NCBI GenBank assembly: GCA_046566095.1
Contig: JBKHXI010000065.1
Span: 1 to 5,677 of the forward strand
Length of the DNA stretch: 5,677 nucleotides
Direction of reading: 5' to 3'
Origin: CAMPJU01 sp046566095
Lineage (GTDB): Bacteria; Pseudomonadota; Gammaproteobacteria; Xanthomonadales; Xanthomonadaceae
In this document: positions 1-5,526 of the stretch, in pieces
Numbering within the stretch: position 1 is the stretch's first letter
Layout: each line of letters starts with the position of its first letter
Notes under the pieces: model-generated
Told to the model about the DNA's origin: nothing
The model's database searches: none
The model's input: only the letters and a program-made list of their open reading frames with translations
Translations under genes and position numbers: made by a program

Positions 1-183
1 GAAGTCGCTGAGCACCACGTCCGGCGCGTATTCGGCCAGCGCCCGCCGCAGGGCCTGCTCGGTGGCCACGCGCGCATGCTCGAACGGGGTGCTGAGATCG
101 CGCAGGGCGCGCAGCATCAGCTCCGCGTCCGCGTCCGAATCCTCGACCAGCAGCACCTTGAGCCTGTCGTCCGTGCGTTCCAT
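1..183 (-). CDS. Receiver-domain response regulator, 3' end outside window (partial)
   Basis: The first 61 codons are visible, from an ATG at 183-181 and open to the window edge. They form the first half of a phosphoacceptor receiver (REC) domain: hydrophobic beta-1 VLLVEDS with acidic pocket residues E14-D15, helix 1 (DADAELMLRALRD), then VVLSDF with the predicted phosphorylated Asp at D60. The gene begins 4 nt after the stop of the preceding receiver gene, so it is almost certainly co-transcribed and perhaps translationally coupled; its own Shine-Dalgarno is weak (CGGAC about 8 nt upstream). By family knowledge, a VLSDF-type receiver start is often followed by an output module such as PAS, GGDEF/EAL or a histidine kinase, but nothing of that is visible. 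Being a receiver is secure; the full architecture is unknown. It would take phosphate from the upstream kinase or act as a second branch. Confidence 0.88.
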   Translation of the reverse strand, partial: MERTDDRLKVLLVEDSDADAELMLRALRDLSTPFEHARVATEQALRRALAEYAPDVVLSDF

Positions 184-187
184 GCGT

Positions 188-625
188 TCAGTCCGGCGCC
201 TCGTTGGCGATCATCCAGTACATGCCGACCTGGGCCACGGTCTCGGCGAACTCGGCGAAGTCCACCGGCTTGACCACGAAACTGTTGACCCCGCGCTCGT
301 AGCTGGCGATCAGGTCGCCCTCCTCGCGCGAGGAGGTCATCATCACCACCGGGATCAGGCGGGTGCGCGGGTCTTCGCGCATCCGCTGCAGCACCTGCAG
401 CCCGTCCATGCGCGGCATCTTCAGGTCCAGCAGCACCATCTTCGGATGGCCGTTGCCGCGCCCGGCGTACCGGCCCTCGCAGAACAGGTACTCCAGCGCC
501 TCGACCCCGTCGCGCACCCACTCGACATCGTTGGCGATGCCCTTCTTCTTCAGGGTCCGCAGGGTCATCTCCGCGTCCGCGCGCGAATCCTCCACGAGCA
601 GGATCTCCACCTGCCGGTAGTTCAT
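188..625 (-). CDS. Single-domain response regulator, CheY/Rcp1-like
   Basis: This is a 145-residue stand-alone receiver with no DNA-binding output domain. All receiver hallmarks are present: acidic pair E12-D13 in ILLVEDS, phosphoacceptor D67 in VLLDLKMPRMDG, the switch residue T97 in VVMMTSS, and K119 in FVVKPVDF. The start motif EDSRADAEMTLRTLKK and the length match the Rcp1 group, which partners Cph1-type phytochrome kinases; such proteins act by protein contact rather than as transcription factors. The start is secure: the ATG at 625 overlaps the kinase stop as ATGA, and a GGAGG Shine-Dalgarno (637-633 on this strand) lies 7 nt upstream inside the last kinase codons. The expected job is to accept phosphate from the kinase encoded just upstream. 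Its downstream target is unknown. Confidence 0.95.
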   Translation of the reverse strand: MNYRQVEILLVEDSRADAEMTLRTLKKKGIANDVEWVRDGVEALEYLFCEGRYAGRGNGHPKMVLLDLKMPRMDGLQVLQRMREDPRTRLIPVVMMTSSREEGDLIASYERGVNSFVVKPVDFAEFAETVAQVGMYWMIANEAPD

Positions 626-2775
626 GCCGCGTCCTCCCTGGCGAGGGCCGATTGCCCAGCATGCGCCCCCGCGGGCAGGTCGAAGGTGAAGGCGGCGCCG
701 GCGCCGGGCGTCGCGTCCGCCCGGATGCCGCCGCCGTGGCGGGCCACGATCTGCTGCACGATCGCCAGCCCCACCCCGGTGCCTTCGAAATCCTCCTGCG
801 AGTGCAGCCGCTGGAAAACGCCGAACAGCTTGTCCGCGAAGCGCATGTCGAAACCCACGCCGTTGTCACGGATCCGGTACTCGAGCCGGTCGCCTTCGCG
901 CCATCCGTCGATCTCGACCCGGGCATCGTCGCCGCGCGGAGCGCTGTACTTGAGCGCGTTCGAGACCAGGTTGACCCAGACCTGGCGCAGCAGCACCGGG
1001 TCGGCCTGCGCCTCCGGCAGCGGGCCGACCTCGACCTTGCCCGCGCCGCCGCATTCCTCCACCACCCGCTCCACCAGCCGGCGCATGTCCAGCGGTACCC
1101 GCTCCAGCGGCTTGCGCCCGAGCCGCGAGTACGCCAGCAGGTCGTCGATGAGCGCGCCCATCCGGCGCGCCGCGATCCCGATCTCGTCCAGGTAGCGGCG
1201 GCAGTCGCCGTCCAGCGTGTCGGCCGCGTCCTCCTGCAGCATGCGCGCGTAGCCGTCGATGTGCCGCAGCGGCGCGCGCAGGTCGTGGGAGACGGTGTAG
1301 CTGAACGACTCCAGTTCGCGGTTGCTCTGCCGCAGCTCGGCCGCCTGCGCGTGCAGCTCGGCGTTGAGTGCGTGGATGGCCTCCTCGGCCTGCCTGCGGC
1401 GGGTGGCGTCGCGGGCGACGCAGAACATCAGCTGGTCGGGTTCGGACCAGGCCGCCGACCAGTCGACGACGACCGGCGTGCCGTCGCTGCGCAGGTAGCG
1501 GTTGCTGAAATCGACGGTCGGTTCGCCGGCGCGGATCGAGGACGCGACCCGGGCGGTGGCGTCGCGGTCGTCCGGGTGCACCAGCGCCATGTACTCGCGC
1601 CCCGCCAGTTCCTCCGGCGCATAGCCCCACAGCCGCCTTGCGGCCGGACTGACGTCCACGAAGCGGCCGTCGCCGTCGATGGTACAGATCACGTCGAGCG
1701 AGTTGGCCATGATCTGTCGGTTGCGGGCGAGGGCCCGCTCGCGCTCGACTTCGGCGCGCCGGCGTTCGTGCTCGGCACGACGCAGCACCCAGGCGCTGCT
1801 GGCGACCAGTAGCGAGAGCAGCGCGACCAGGACCACCGAATGCAAGGTGACGCCGAGTTCGGTGCCGTACAGGCCGGCGCGCTCGCCCTCCAGCCGCAAC
1901 CAGCCGATCCCTGCGATGATCGCGACGCTGCCGGCCAGCAGCCACCGGGCCATGCGGCCGCTGGGCCGCCCGCCCTCGAACAGCGCGGCGACTCCCATCG
2001 TGGGTCTGGCGGCGAACAGGCCGAGCGCCAGCAGCAGGAACAATGCAGCGGTGTTCATCGCCATCGGGATGAACCGGCTGACGCCGTACATCGCCTCGAT
2101 CCGGTAGGCATAGCCGAGCAGCGCCAACAGCGCGATCAGCGCCGACCCGGCGGCCAGCCATTCGGCCGGCCGGCGCCCGGGCGCCGTGCCGCGGTCGAGC
2201 AGGGCCAGGGCCATGCCGACCAGCACGAACGCGACCGCGGTGTTGGGCGCCATCTCGTTGCGCGCGAAGCCGCGCTCGGCATCCGGGGCCAGTTGCAGCG
2301 CGAACAGCCACTGGTCGACGGCCGGCACGGCCAGGCCCAGGTGTTCGCCCAGCTTGACCGCCCCTGCTACGGCCACCAGGCCCGCCAGCGCCTGCGCGGC
2401 CCGGCTTGCCCCGGCGAACCGCGCCGCGCGCTGCGGCCCTGCCTGCAGCCACAGCGCCGCGGCGGCCAGCAGGAAGAGCAGCGCGGTGGTGGGGTTCATC
2501 GCCACCCAGCCCGGCCGGATCCGCTTGAGCGGCTCGATGTCCGCGGCCCAGCCCAGCAGCACCAGGCCGGCCGCCACCGCCACCGCGACCGCGCAGCCGG
2601 TCGCCAGGCGCAGGCCCGCCGCCGGCGTTGGGGCCGGAACCGAAGACGGTGGTTCGCGTTGTGCGACGGCCGTGTCGATGGCGCTCCTCCGGATGGCGAG
2701 CGGTTGGGCGCGCGGCTGTCCGAACCGCGCACTGCCCGTCAAAGGCGATACGCGGAAATCGGCCAGGGCCGGCAA
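622..2775 (-). CDS. Multi-pass membrane PAS sensor histidine kinase (Cph1-like transmitter)
   Basis: Up to 717 residues, counted from a TTG at 2775. Roughly eight hydrophobic segments are predicted (about 56-76, 93-112, 126-145, 177-194, 205-223, 236-256, 277-294, 308-330), forming an inner-membrane sensor region. A charged linker (332-356) follows, then a PAS domain (about 350-460), a second helical linker (461-492), the DHp domain with phosphorylated H497 in TVSHDLRAPLRHIDGY, and an HATPase domain with N-box N602/N606, G1 box D637-N638-G639-V640-G641, F-box KLFGVFQRLHS and G2 box G665-T666-G667-V668-G669. No C-terminal receiver is fused; the partner is the overlapping downstream gene. The transmitter resembles phytochrome-type kinases, but no GAF/PHY chromophore module exists, so light sensing is not implied. 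The signal is unknown. The start is uncertain: TTG at 2775 and 2742 have poor Shine-Dalgarno sites, while an in-frame ATC at 2679 has a strong one. That start would give 685 residues (subtract 32 from the numbers above) and lose no domain. Confidence 0.93.
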   Translation of the reverse strand: MPALADFRVSPLTGSARFGQPRAQPLAIRRSAIDTAVAQREPPSSVPAPTPAAGLRLATGCAVAVAVAAGLVLLGWAADIEPLKRIRPGWVAMNPTTALLFLLAAAALWLQAGPQRAARFAGASRAAQALAGLVAVAGAVKLGEHLGLAVPAVDQWLFALQLAPDAERGFARNEMAPNTAVAFVLVGMALALLDRGTAPGRRPAEWLAAGSALIALLALLGYAYRIEAMYGVSRFIPMAMNTAALFLLLALGLFAARPTMGVAALFEGGRPSGRMARWLLAGSVAIIAGIGWLRLEGERAGLYGTELGVTLHSVVLVALLSLLVASSAWVLRRAEHERRRAEVERERALARNRQIMANSLDVICTIDGDGRFVDVSPAARRLWGYAPEELAGREYMALVHPDDRDATARVASSIRAGEPTVDFSNRYLRSDGTPVVVDWSAAWSEPDQLMFCVARDATRRRQAEEAIHALNAELHAQAAELRQSNRELESFSYTVSHDLRAPLRHIDGYARMLQEDAADTLDGDCRRYLDEIGIAARRMGALIDDLLAYSRLGRKPLERVPLDMRRLVERVVEECGGAGKVEVGPLPEAQADPVLLRQVWVNLVSNALKYSAPRGDDARVEIDGWREGDRLEYRIRDNGVGFDMRFADKLFGVFQRLHSQEDFEGTGVGLAIVQQIVARHGGGIRADATPGAGAAFTFDLPAGAHAGQSALAREDAA
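633..637 (-). promoter_or_regulatory. Shine-Dalgarno for the Rcp1-like regulator
   Basis: GGAGG lies 7 nt upstream of the ATG at 625 and inside the final codons of the kinase gene. Together with the ATGA stop/start overlap it fixes the start of the regulator and indicates coupled translation of kinase and partner. Confidence 0.75.
2677..2690 (-). promoter_or_regulatory. Strong Shine-Dalgarno followed by ATC: probable true kinase start
   Basis: Reading the minus strand, GGAGGAG (2690-2684) is followed by CGCC and then ATC (2679-2677), which is in frame with the kinase. GGAGG to ATC is 6 nt, an ideal spacing. None of the upstream TTG candidates has a comparable site. The codons just after the ATC are enriched in A/T at the third position (GCA, CAA, GAA, CCA, TCT, GTT), as often seen at true gene starts in GC-rich genomes. 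AUC is a rare initiator, so this is an inference. Alternatives are an ATG-to-ATC sequence error, or a chance Shine-Dalgarno inside a gene that starts at a TTG. Confidence 0.45.
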
Positions 2776-2798
2776 CCGGCCGCTGCAATGGAGGCCGG
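2767..2798. repeat. Overlapping inverted repeats able to form alternative hairpins between peptidase and kinase
   Basis: Three 6-nt blocks alternate in orientation: GGCCGG (2767-2772), CCGGCC (2776-2781) and GGCCGG (2793-2798). The middle block can pair with either neighbour, giving a 3-nt-loop hairpin (2767-2781) or an 11-nt-loop hairpin (2776-2798). The TTG at 2775-2773 is exactly the 3-nt loop of the first. No T-tract follows on the minus strand, so this is not a standard intrinsic terminator. The pairing is directly visible; any regulatory role is inference, and short GGCC blocks are common at this GC content. Confidence 0.4.
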
Positions 2799-2829
2799 AA
2801 GCCCCGTCAACAGCCTGTGAACACCGCCT

Positions 2830-5124
2830 TCACATCGCCGGTCGCAGGCAGCGCGCCAGGAAGTCCGCCGACAGCCGGTAGCGGTGCAGCGCGTTGGCGC
2901 CGGACAGGCCGTGCTTGGCGCCCGGGTAGGTCATCAGTTCGAACGGCTGGCCGCGCCGCTGCAGCGCCGCCATCACCTCCAGGGTGTTGCCGAACAGCAC
3001 GTTGTCGTCGGCCATGCCGTGGATCAGCAGCAGCTTCGGGGCGTCCGCGCCGACCAGTCCGTCGATGTGCTCGAGCACGCGCGCGCCGCGGTAGCCGTCC
3101 GGGTTGGCCGCGGGCAGACCCATGTAGCGCTCGGTGTAGTGGGTGTCGTACAGCGCCCAGTCGCTGACCGGCGCGCCGGCGATGCCGCAGGCGTAGGCGT
3201 CGGGCGCCTGCGCCAGCAGCATCAGCACCATGTAGCCGCCGTTGGACCAGCCGTGCACGCCGATCCGTTCCGGATCGACCCACGACTGCGCGCGCAGCCA
3301 GTCGATGCCGCGCAGCTGGTCGGCGACCTCCACGGTGCCCTGCCGCCCGTACAGGGTGCCGCCGAACTCGCGGCCGCGGCGCGGGGTGCCGCGGTTGTCG
3401 AGCGAGAACACCACGTAGCCGTGCTGGGCCAGGTACTGGTTGAAGAAATGGTCGCCGCGGCCGGGCCAGCTGTCGGTGACGGTCTGCGCGGCGGGGCCGC
3501 CGTAGACGTAGACGACCACCGGGTATCTGCGCTTCGGATCGAAGCCGGCCGGCTTGATGAGGCTGTAATGCAGTTCGGTGGCGCCATCTGCCGCGGTGAG
3601 CGTGCCGAACTCGACCGGGCGGTGCGCGCCGCGATAGGGCGCGTACGGGTGGCCCGGGTCGTCGAGGTCGTTGTCGACCAGGGTCGCGAGCAGGCGCCCG
3701 TCGGCGTCGAACAGCTGGGTCTGCGGCGGCGTGCGCGCGTTCGACCACAGGTCGACGTACAGGCTGGCGTTGCGCGCGAAAGTGGCGTTGTGCATGCCCG
3801 GTTCGCGCGACAGCCGCTCGACCGGCCCGCCGGCCAGCGGCACGCGGTAGACGTGTTTCTCGCGCGGGGACTCGCGGGTGGCGGCGAAGTAGACCCGCCC
3901 TGCGGCCTCGTCCAGCGCCAGCACGCCGTCCACGTCCCAGTCGCCGGCGGTGAGCGCGGTGGCCTTGCCGTCGCCGTCGAGCAGGTACAGGTGCTGGTGG
4001 CCGCTGCGCTCGCTGCTCCACAGGATGCGGCCGTCGTCGAGGAAGCGCAGGTCGTCGTGCAGCGGCACCCAGGTCGCGCTGGTCTCGGTGGCCAGCACCC
4101 GCTGGGCGCCGGTGGCCAGGTCGGCCTCGACCAGCTCCAGCCGCTGCTGGTCGCGCGACTGGCGCTGGAAGGCGAGGCGCCGCGGGTCGCGCCAGTCCAC
4201 GCGCGCCAGGTAGATGTCGCGCTCGGGGCCGAGGTCGATCCAGCGCGGCTTCGCGCCCGCCTTCGGCGCGACCACGCCCAGGCGGATCTCGACATTGGCC
4301 TCGCCCGCGGCCGGGTAGCGCTGGTCGACGACCTCGGTGCGGTCCGGGTAGACCTCGTAGCGCTTGCGCACCGGCACCGGCGACTCGTCGATCCGGGCGA
4401 AGGCGATCGCCGAATCGTCCGGCGCCCACCAATAGCCGGTGTGGCGGCCCATCTCCTCGTCGGCGACGAACTCGGCCACGCCGTTGCCGATGATGTCCGA
4501 GCCGTCGCGGGTCAGGCGGATCTGGCGGCCGGAGGCCAGTTCGATCGCCCACAGGTCGCGCTCGCGCACGAAGCTGACGTAGCCGCCGCGCGGCGAGAGC
4601 TTGGGGTCGGTGGCGAAGCCGCCGCCGTCGGTGAGCTTGCGCACCGCATCGGCGCCCGTGCGCGACAGGTCGTAGAGGTACAGCTCGCCGCCGAGCGGGA
4701 ACAGCAAGCGGCGGCTGTCCGGGGCCCAGTGGTAGTCGACGATGCCGGTCAGCGCGGCGATGCGCTGGCGCTCGCGGCGCGCCTTCTCGGCGTCGCTGAG
4801 CACTTCCTCGCCCGGCTGCAGCACGGTCGAATCGACCAGCATCGACGTGGCGCCGGTCGCCACGTCGTAGGCCCACAGGTCCAGGCGGTTGCGGTCGGCG
4901 TCGCGGCCGCGCAGGAACGCGACCTTCGAACCGTCCGGCGCGATCTTCGGCAGGCGCAGGGTCGGCCCGGACAGCGGCGCATCGCCGGTGATCGCCTCCA
5001 GCGTGAGGCTGCCGGGATGCTCGGGCGCGGCGGCGGCGGGGACGGCGAGGCTCATCAGCAGGCCCAGGGCGGTGGCGCCGAGGGCGCGGCGCAGGCGGTT
5101 CTGGCAGGACGTGGCGCGTGGCAT
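2830..5124 (-). CDS. Exported dipeptidyl peptidase IV (prolyl oligopeptidase family S9B)
   Basis: A 764-residue serine exopeptidase expected to release X-Pro (or X-Ala) dipeptides from peptide N-termini in the periplasm or outside the cell. A Sec signal peptide covers about residues 1-32: basic QNRLRR, hydrophobic core to AVPA, cleavage near AAA|APEH; no lipobox. An eight-bladed-type beta-propeller region (about 40-500) carries the DEEMGRHTGYWWAPD motif with E223-E224, which in this family grips the substrate N-terminus. The alpha/beta-hydrolase domain (about 510-764) has oxyanion Tyr Y541 in YVYGGP, nucleophile S627 in GWSNGGYM, D706 in HGMADDN (N708 also conserved) and H738 in GAKHG; APVSDW...YTERYMGLP is typical of DPP IV. 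Length is normal. The ATG at 5124 is preferred over an upstream GTG at 5148, because GGAGGG sits 6 nt before it and the signal peptide then begins directly. A closely related S9B prolyl tripeptidyl peptidase cannot be excluded. Confidence 0.95.
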   Translation of the reverse strand: MPRATSCQNRLRRALGATALGLLMSLAVPAAAAPEHPGSLTLEAITGDAPLSGPTLRLPKIAPDGSKVAFLRGRDADRNRLDLWAYDVATGATSMLVDSTVLQPGEEVLSDAEKARRERQRIAALTGIVDYHWAPDSRRLLFPLGGELYLYDLSRTGADAVRKLTDGGGFATDPKLSPRGGYVSFVRERDLWAIELASGRQIRLTRDGSDIIGNGVAEFVADEEMGRHTGYWWAPDDSAIAFARIDESPVPVRKRYEVYPDRTEVVDQRYPAAGEANVEIRLGVVAPKAGAKPRWIDLGPERDIYLARVDWRDPRRLAFQRQSRDQQRLELVEADLATGAQRVLATETSATWVPLHDDLRFLDDGRILWSSERSGHQHLYLLDGDGKATALTAGDWDVDGVLALDEAAGRVYFAATRESPREKHVYRVPLAGGPVERLSREPGMHNATFARNASLYVDLWSNARTPPQTQLFDADGRLLATLVDNDLDDPGHPYAPYRGAHRPVEFGTLTAADGATELHYSLIKPAGFDPKRRYPVVVYVYGGPAAQTVTDSWPGRGDHFFNQYLAQHGYVVFSLDNRGTPRRGREFGGTLYGRQGTVEVADQLRGIDWLRAQSWVDPERIGVHGWSNGGYMVLMLLAQAPDAYACGIAGAPVSDWALYDTHYTERYMGLPAANPDGYRGARVLEHIDGLVGADAPKLLLIHGMADDNVLFGNTLEVMAALQRRGQPFELMTYPGAKHGLSGANALHRYRLSADFLARCLRPAM

Positions 5125-5136
5125 GGAGGGCCCTCC
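5125..5136. promoter_or_regulatory. Peptidase Shine-Dalgarno embedded in a perfect 12-bp palindrome
   Basis: GGAGGGCCCTCC is its own reverse complement and abuts the peptidase ATG at 5124. On the minus strand its GGAGGG half (5136-5131) is the Shine-Dalgarno, 6 nt from the ATG. The site decides the start codon. Self-pairing (4-bp stem, 4-nt loop) or dimerisation could lower access to ribosomes, but that is inference. Confidence 0.6.
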
Positions 5137-5148
5137 GGCGGGCAGCAC

Positions 5149-5154
5149 AGTCTA
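5149..5154 (-). promoter_or_regulatory. Candidate -10 box of the peptidase promoter
   Basis: On the minus strand TAGACT matches four of six positions of the sigma-70 -10 consensus, 24 nt before the ATG, predicting a short leader. It is flanked by GCAC and GTGC (GCAC-TAGACT-GTGC). No good -35 hexamer stands 16-18 nt upstream, so an activator may be needed or the call may be chance. It is one of the few AT-containing hexamers in this stretch. Confidence 0.35.
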
Positions 5155-5178
5155 GTGCGCCGCCGCACGCCGGCGCAC
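5155..5178. promoter_or_regulatory. Dyad abutting the candidate peptidase -10 (possible operator)
   Basis: GTGCGC (5155-5160) and GCGCAC (5173-5178) are perfect inverted half-sites with 12 nt between them. They sit where the spacer and -35 of the peptidase promoter would be. A bound regulator could act here. The motif is made only of GC-rich bases, so chance is a real possibility. Confidence 0.3.
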
Positions 5179-5196
5179 CCGCGACCCGATCCACCC

Positions 5197-5209
5197 TGCA
5201 GCAGCTGCA
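5197..5209. promoter_or_regulatory. 13-bp palindrome TGCAGC-A-GCTGCA
   Basis: A perfect inverted repeat with one central base lies about 75 nt upstream of the peptidase start, inside the divergent noncoding region. It resembles a dimeric regulator half-site pair, but no known regulator motif is recognised. Confidence 0.3.
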
Positions 5210-5248
5210 TACGCTGCGACCCGGGCATGCGGCCGCACAGGAACCGGG

Positions 5249-5272
5249 GTCGGGGCTGAAGCCCCTCCTGCA
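5249..5272 (-). repeat. REP-like palindrome, copy 1 (inverted)
   Basis: Read on the minus strand it begins TGCAGGAG and contains the hairpin GGGGCT-TC-AGCCCC followed by GAC, a 6-bp stem. It matches copy 2 at 21 of 24 positions in opposite orientation, with 15 nt between them, so the pair forms a BIME-like inverted arrangement. The type (GGAG head plus GCTTCAGC core) is widespread between genes in Xanthomonadaceae and Pseudomonas. Confidence 0.8.
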
Positions 5273-5287
5273 GGCCAGGCTCGCCCT

Positions 5288-5311
5288 TGCAGGAGCGGCT
5301 TCCGCCGCGAC
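5288..5311 (+). repeat. REP-like palindrome, copy 2
   Basis: Begins TGCAGGAG and holds GCGGC-TTCC-GCCGC, a 5-bp stem, then GAC. Relative to copy 1, stem pair 9/20 is swapped from G-C to C-G, keeping the stem intact; one further difference (A to C at position 16) opens the pair next to the loop. Confidence 0.8.
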
Positions 5312-5330
5312 CCGCCGCCACAGAGCGGTT

Positions 5331-5354
5331 TGTAGGAACGGCTTCAGCCGCGAT
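5331..5354 (+). repeat. REP-like palindrome, copy 3
   Basis: Begins TGTAGGAA and holds CGGCT-TC-AGCCG followed by CGAT. It has the GTAG head that is characteristic of REPs moved by REP-associated tyrosine transposases (TnpA-REP/RAYT). It is in direct orientation to copy 2, 43 nt further along. No transposase gene is present in this window. Confidence 0.8.
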
Positions 5355-5515
5355 CCCGCACGACGGAGATGGAGTTCGCAGCTCACGCAGCGCCTGCAGC
5401 GGCAGGTGCGCTGAACGGGCATGTTCCGTGGCCTGTCGCATGCCGGCTTGACCGGCCGCCCGCAACCGGTTCCACTGGCGTCCAGCCTGCACGGAACCCG
5501 CCGCGCAGCGGGCCT

Positions 5516-5520
5516 GGAAG
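5516..5520 (+). promoter_or_regulatory. Shine-Dalgarno of the plus-strand gene
   Basis: GGAAG ends 6 nt before the ATG at 5527 and selects this start over the ATG at 5534, which lies in another frame and gives a low-complexity product. A hairpin (5497-5512) ends 3 nt before it, and TCCAG (5481-5485) can pair with CTGGA (5514-5518), which would cover part of the site. Confidence 0.5.
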
Positions 5521-5526
5521 CGAGCG

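Larger units (their letters stand above)
5149..5526. other. 378-nt noncoding divergent intergenic region
   Basis: This region separates the minus-strand peptidase from the plus-strand gene at 5527. From left to right it holds the candidate peptidase -10 and dyads (5149-5209), the three-copy REP cluster (5249-5354), and a stretch (5355-5526) with small GC-rich inverted repeats: CCTGC/GCAGG at 5393-5406, GGCATG/CATGCC at 5418-5444, GCCGG/CCGGC at 5442-5456 and CCCGC/GCGGG at 5497-5512. Open frames crossing it have no recognisable protein features. A TTGACC at 5448-5453 could be a -35 for the plus gene, but the hexamer 17 nt later (TCCACT) matches the -10 consensus at only three positions. Confidence 0.7.

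Noticed and set aside
652..1812. 386-codon plus-strand frame, with a similar 326-codon frame at 1840-2820
   Set aside because: Both lie opposite the kinase gene, which has intact PAS, HisKA and HATPase motifs. The plus frames show no recognisable protein features.
866..2788. 640-codon minus-strand frame overlapping the kinase
   Set aside because: Arg/Ala/Gly/Pro-rich out-of-phase translation with no domains.
2700..2815. TTGACG hexamers upstream of the kinase as -35 boxes
   Set aside because: Two TTGACG sequences occur on the minus strand, but neither has a recognisable -10 at 16-18 nt.
2776..2829. Intrinsic terminator between peptidase and kinase
   Set aside because: GC-rich hairpins can form, but no run of T follows on the minus strand.
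5146..5148. GTG at 5148 as the peptidase start
   Set aside because: It would add eight residues ahead of a normal signal peptide and sits next to the candidate -10 with no Shine-Dalgarno. The ATG at 5124 has GGAGGG at 6 nt.
2884..5259. A 791-codon open frame on the plus strand antisense to the peptidase
   Set aside because: It mirrors the peptidase codon structure, is rich in Val/Ala/Arg/Gln/His, lacks any domain or Shine-Dalgarno, and spans the noncoding leader. It is a GC-rich antisense shadow.
5249..5354. REP cluster as a CRISPR array
   Set aside because: Copies are palindromic, differ in orientation and have unequal short gaps, with no regular spacers or cas genes.
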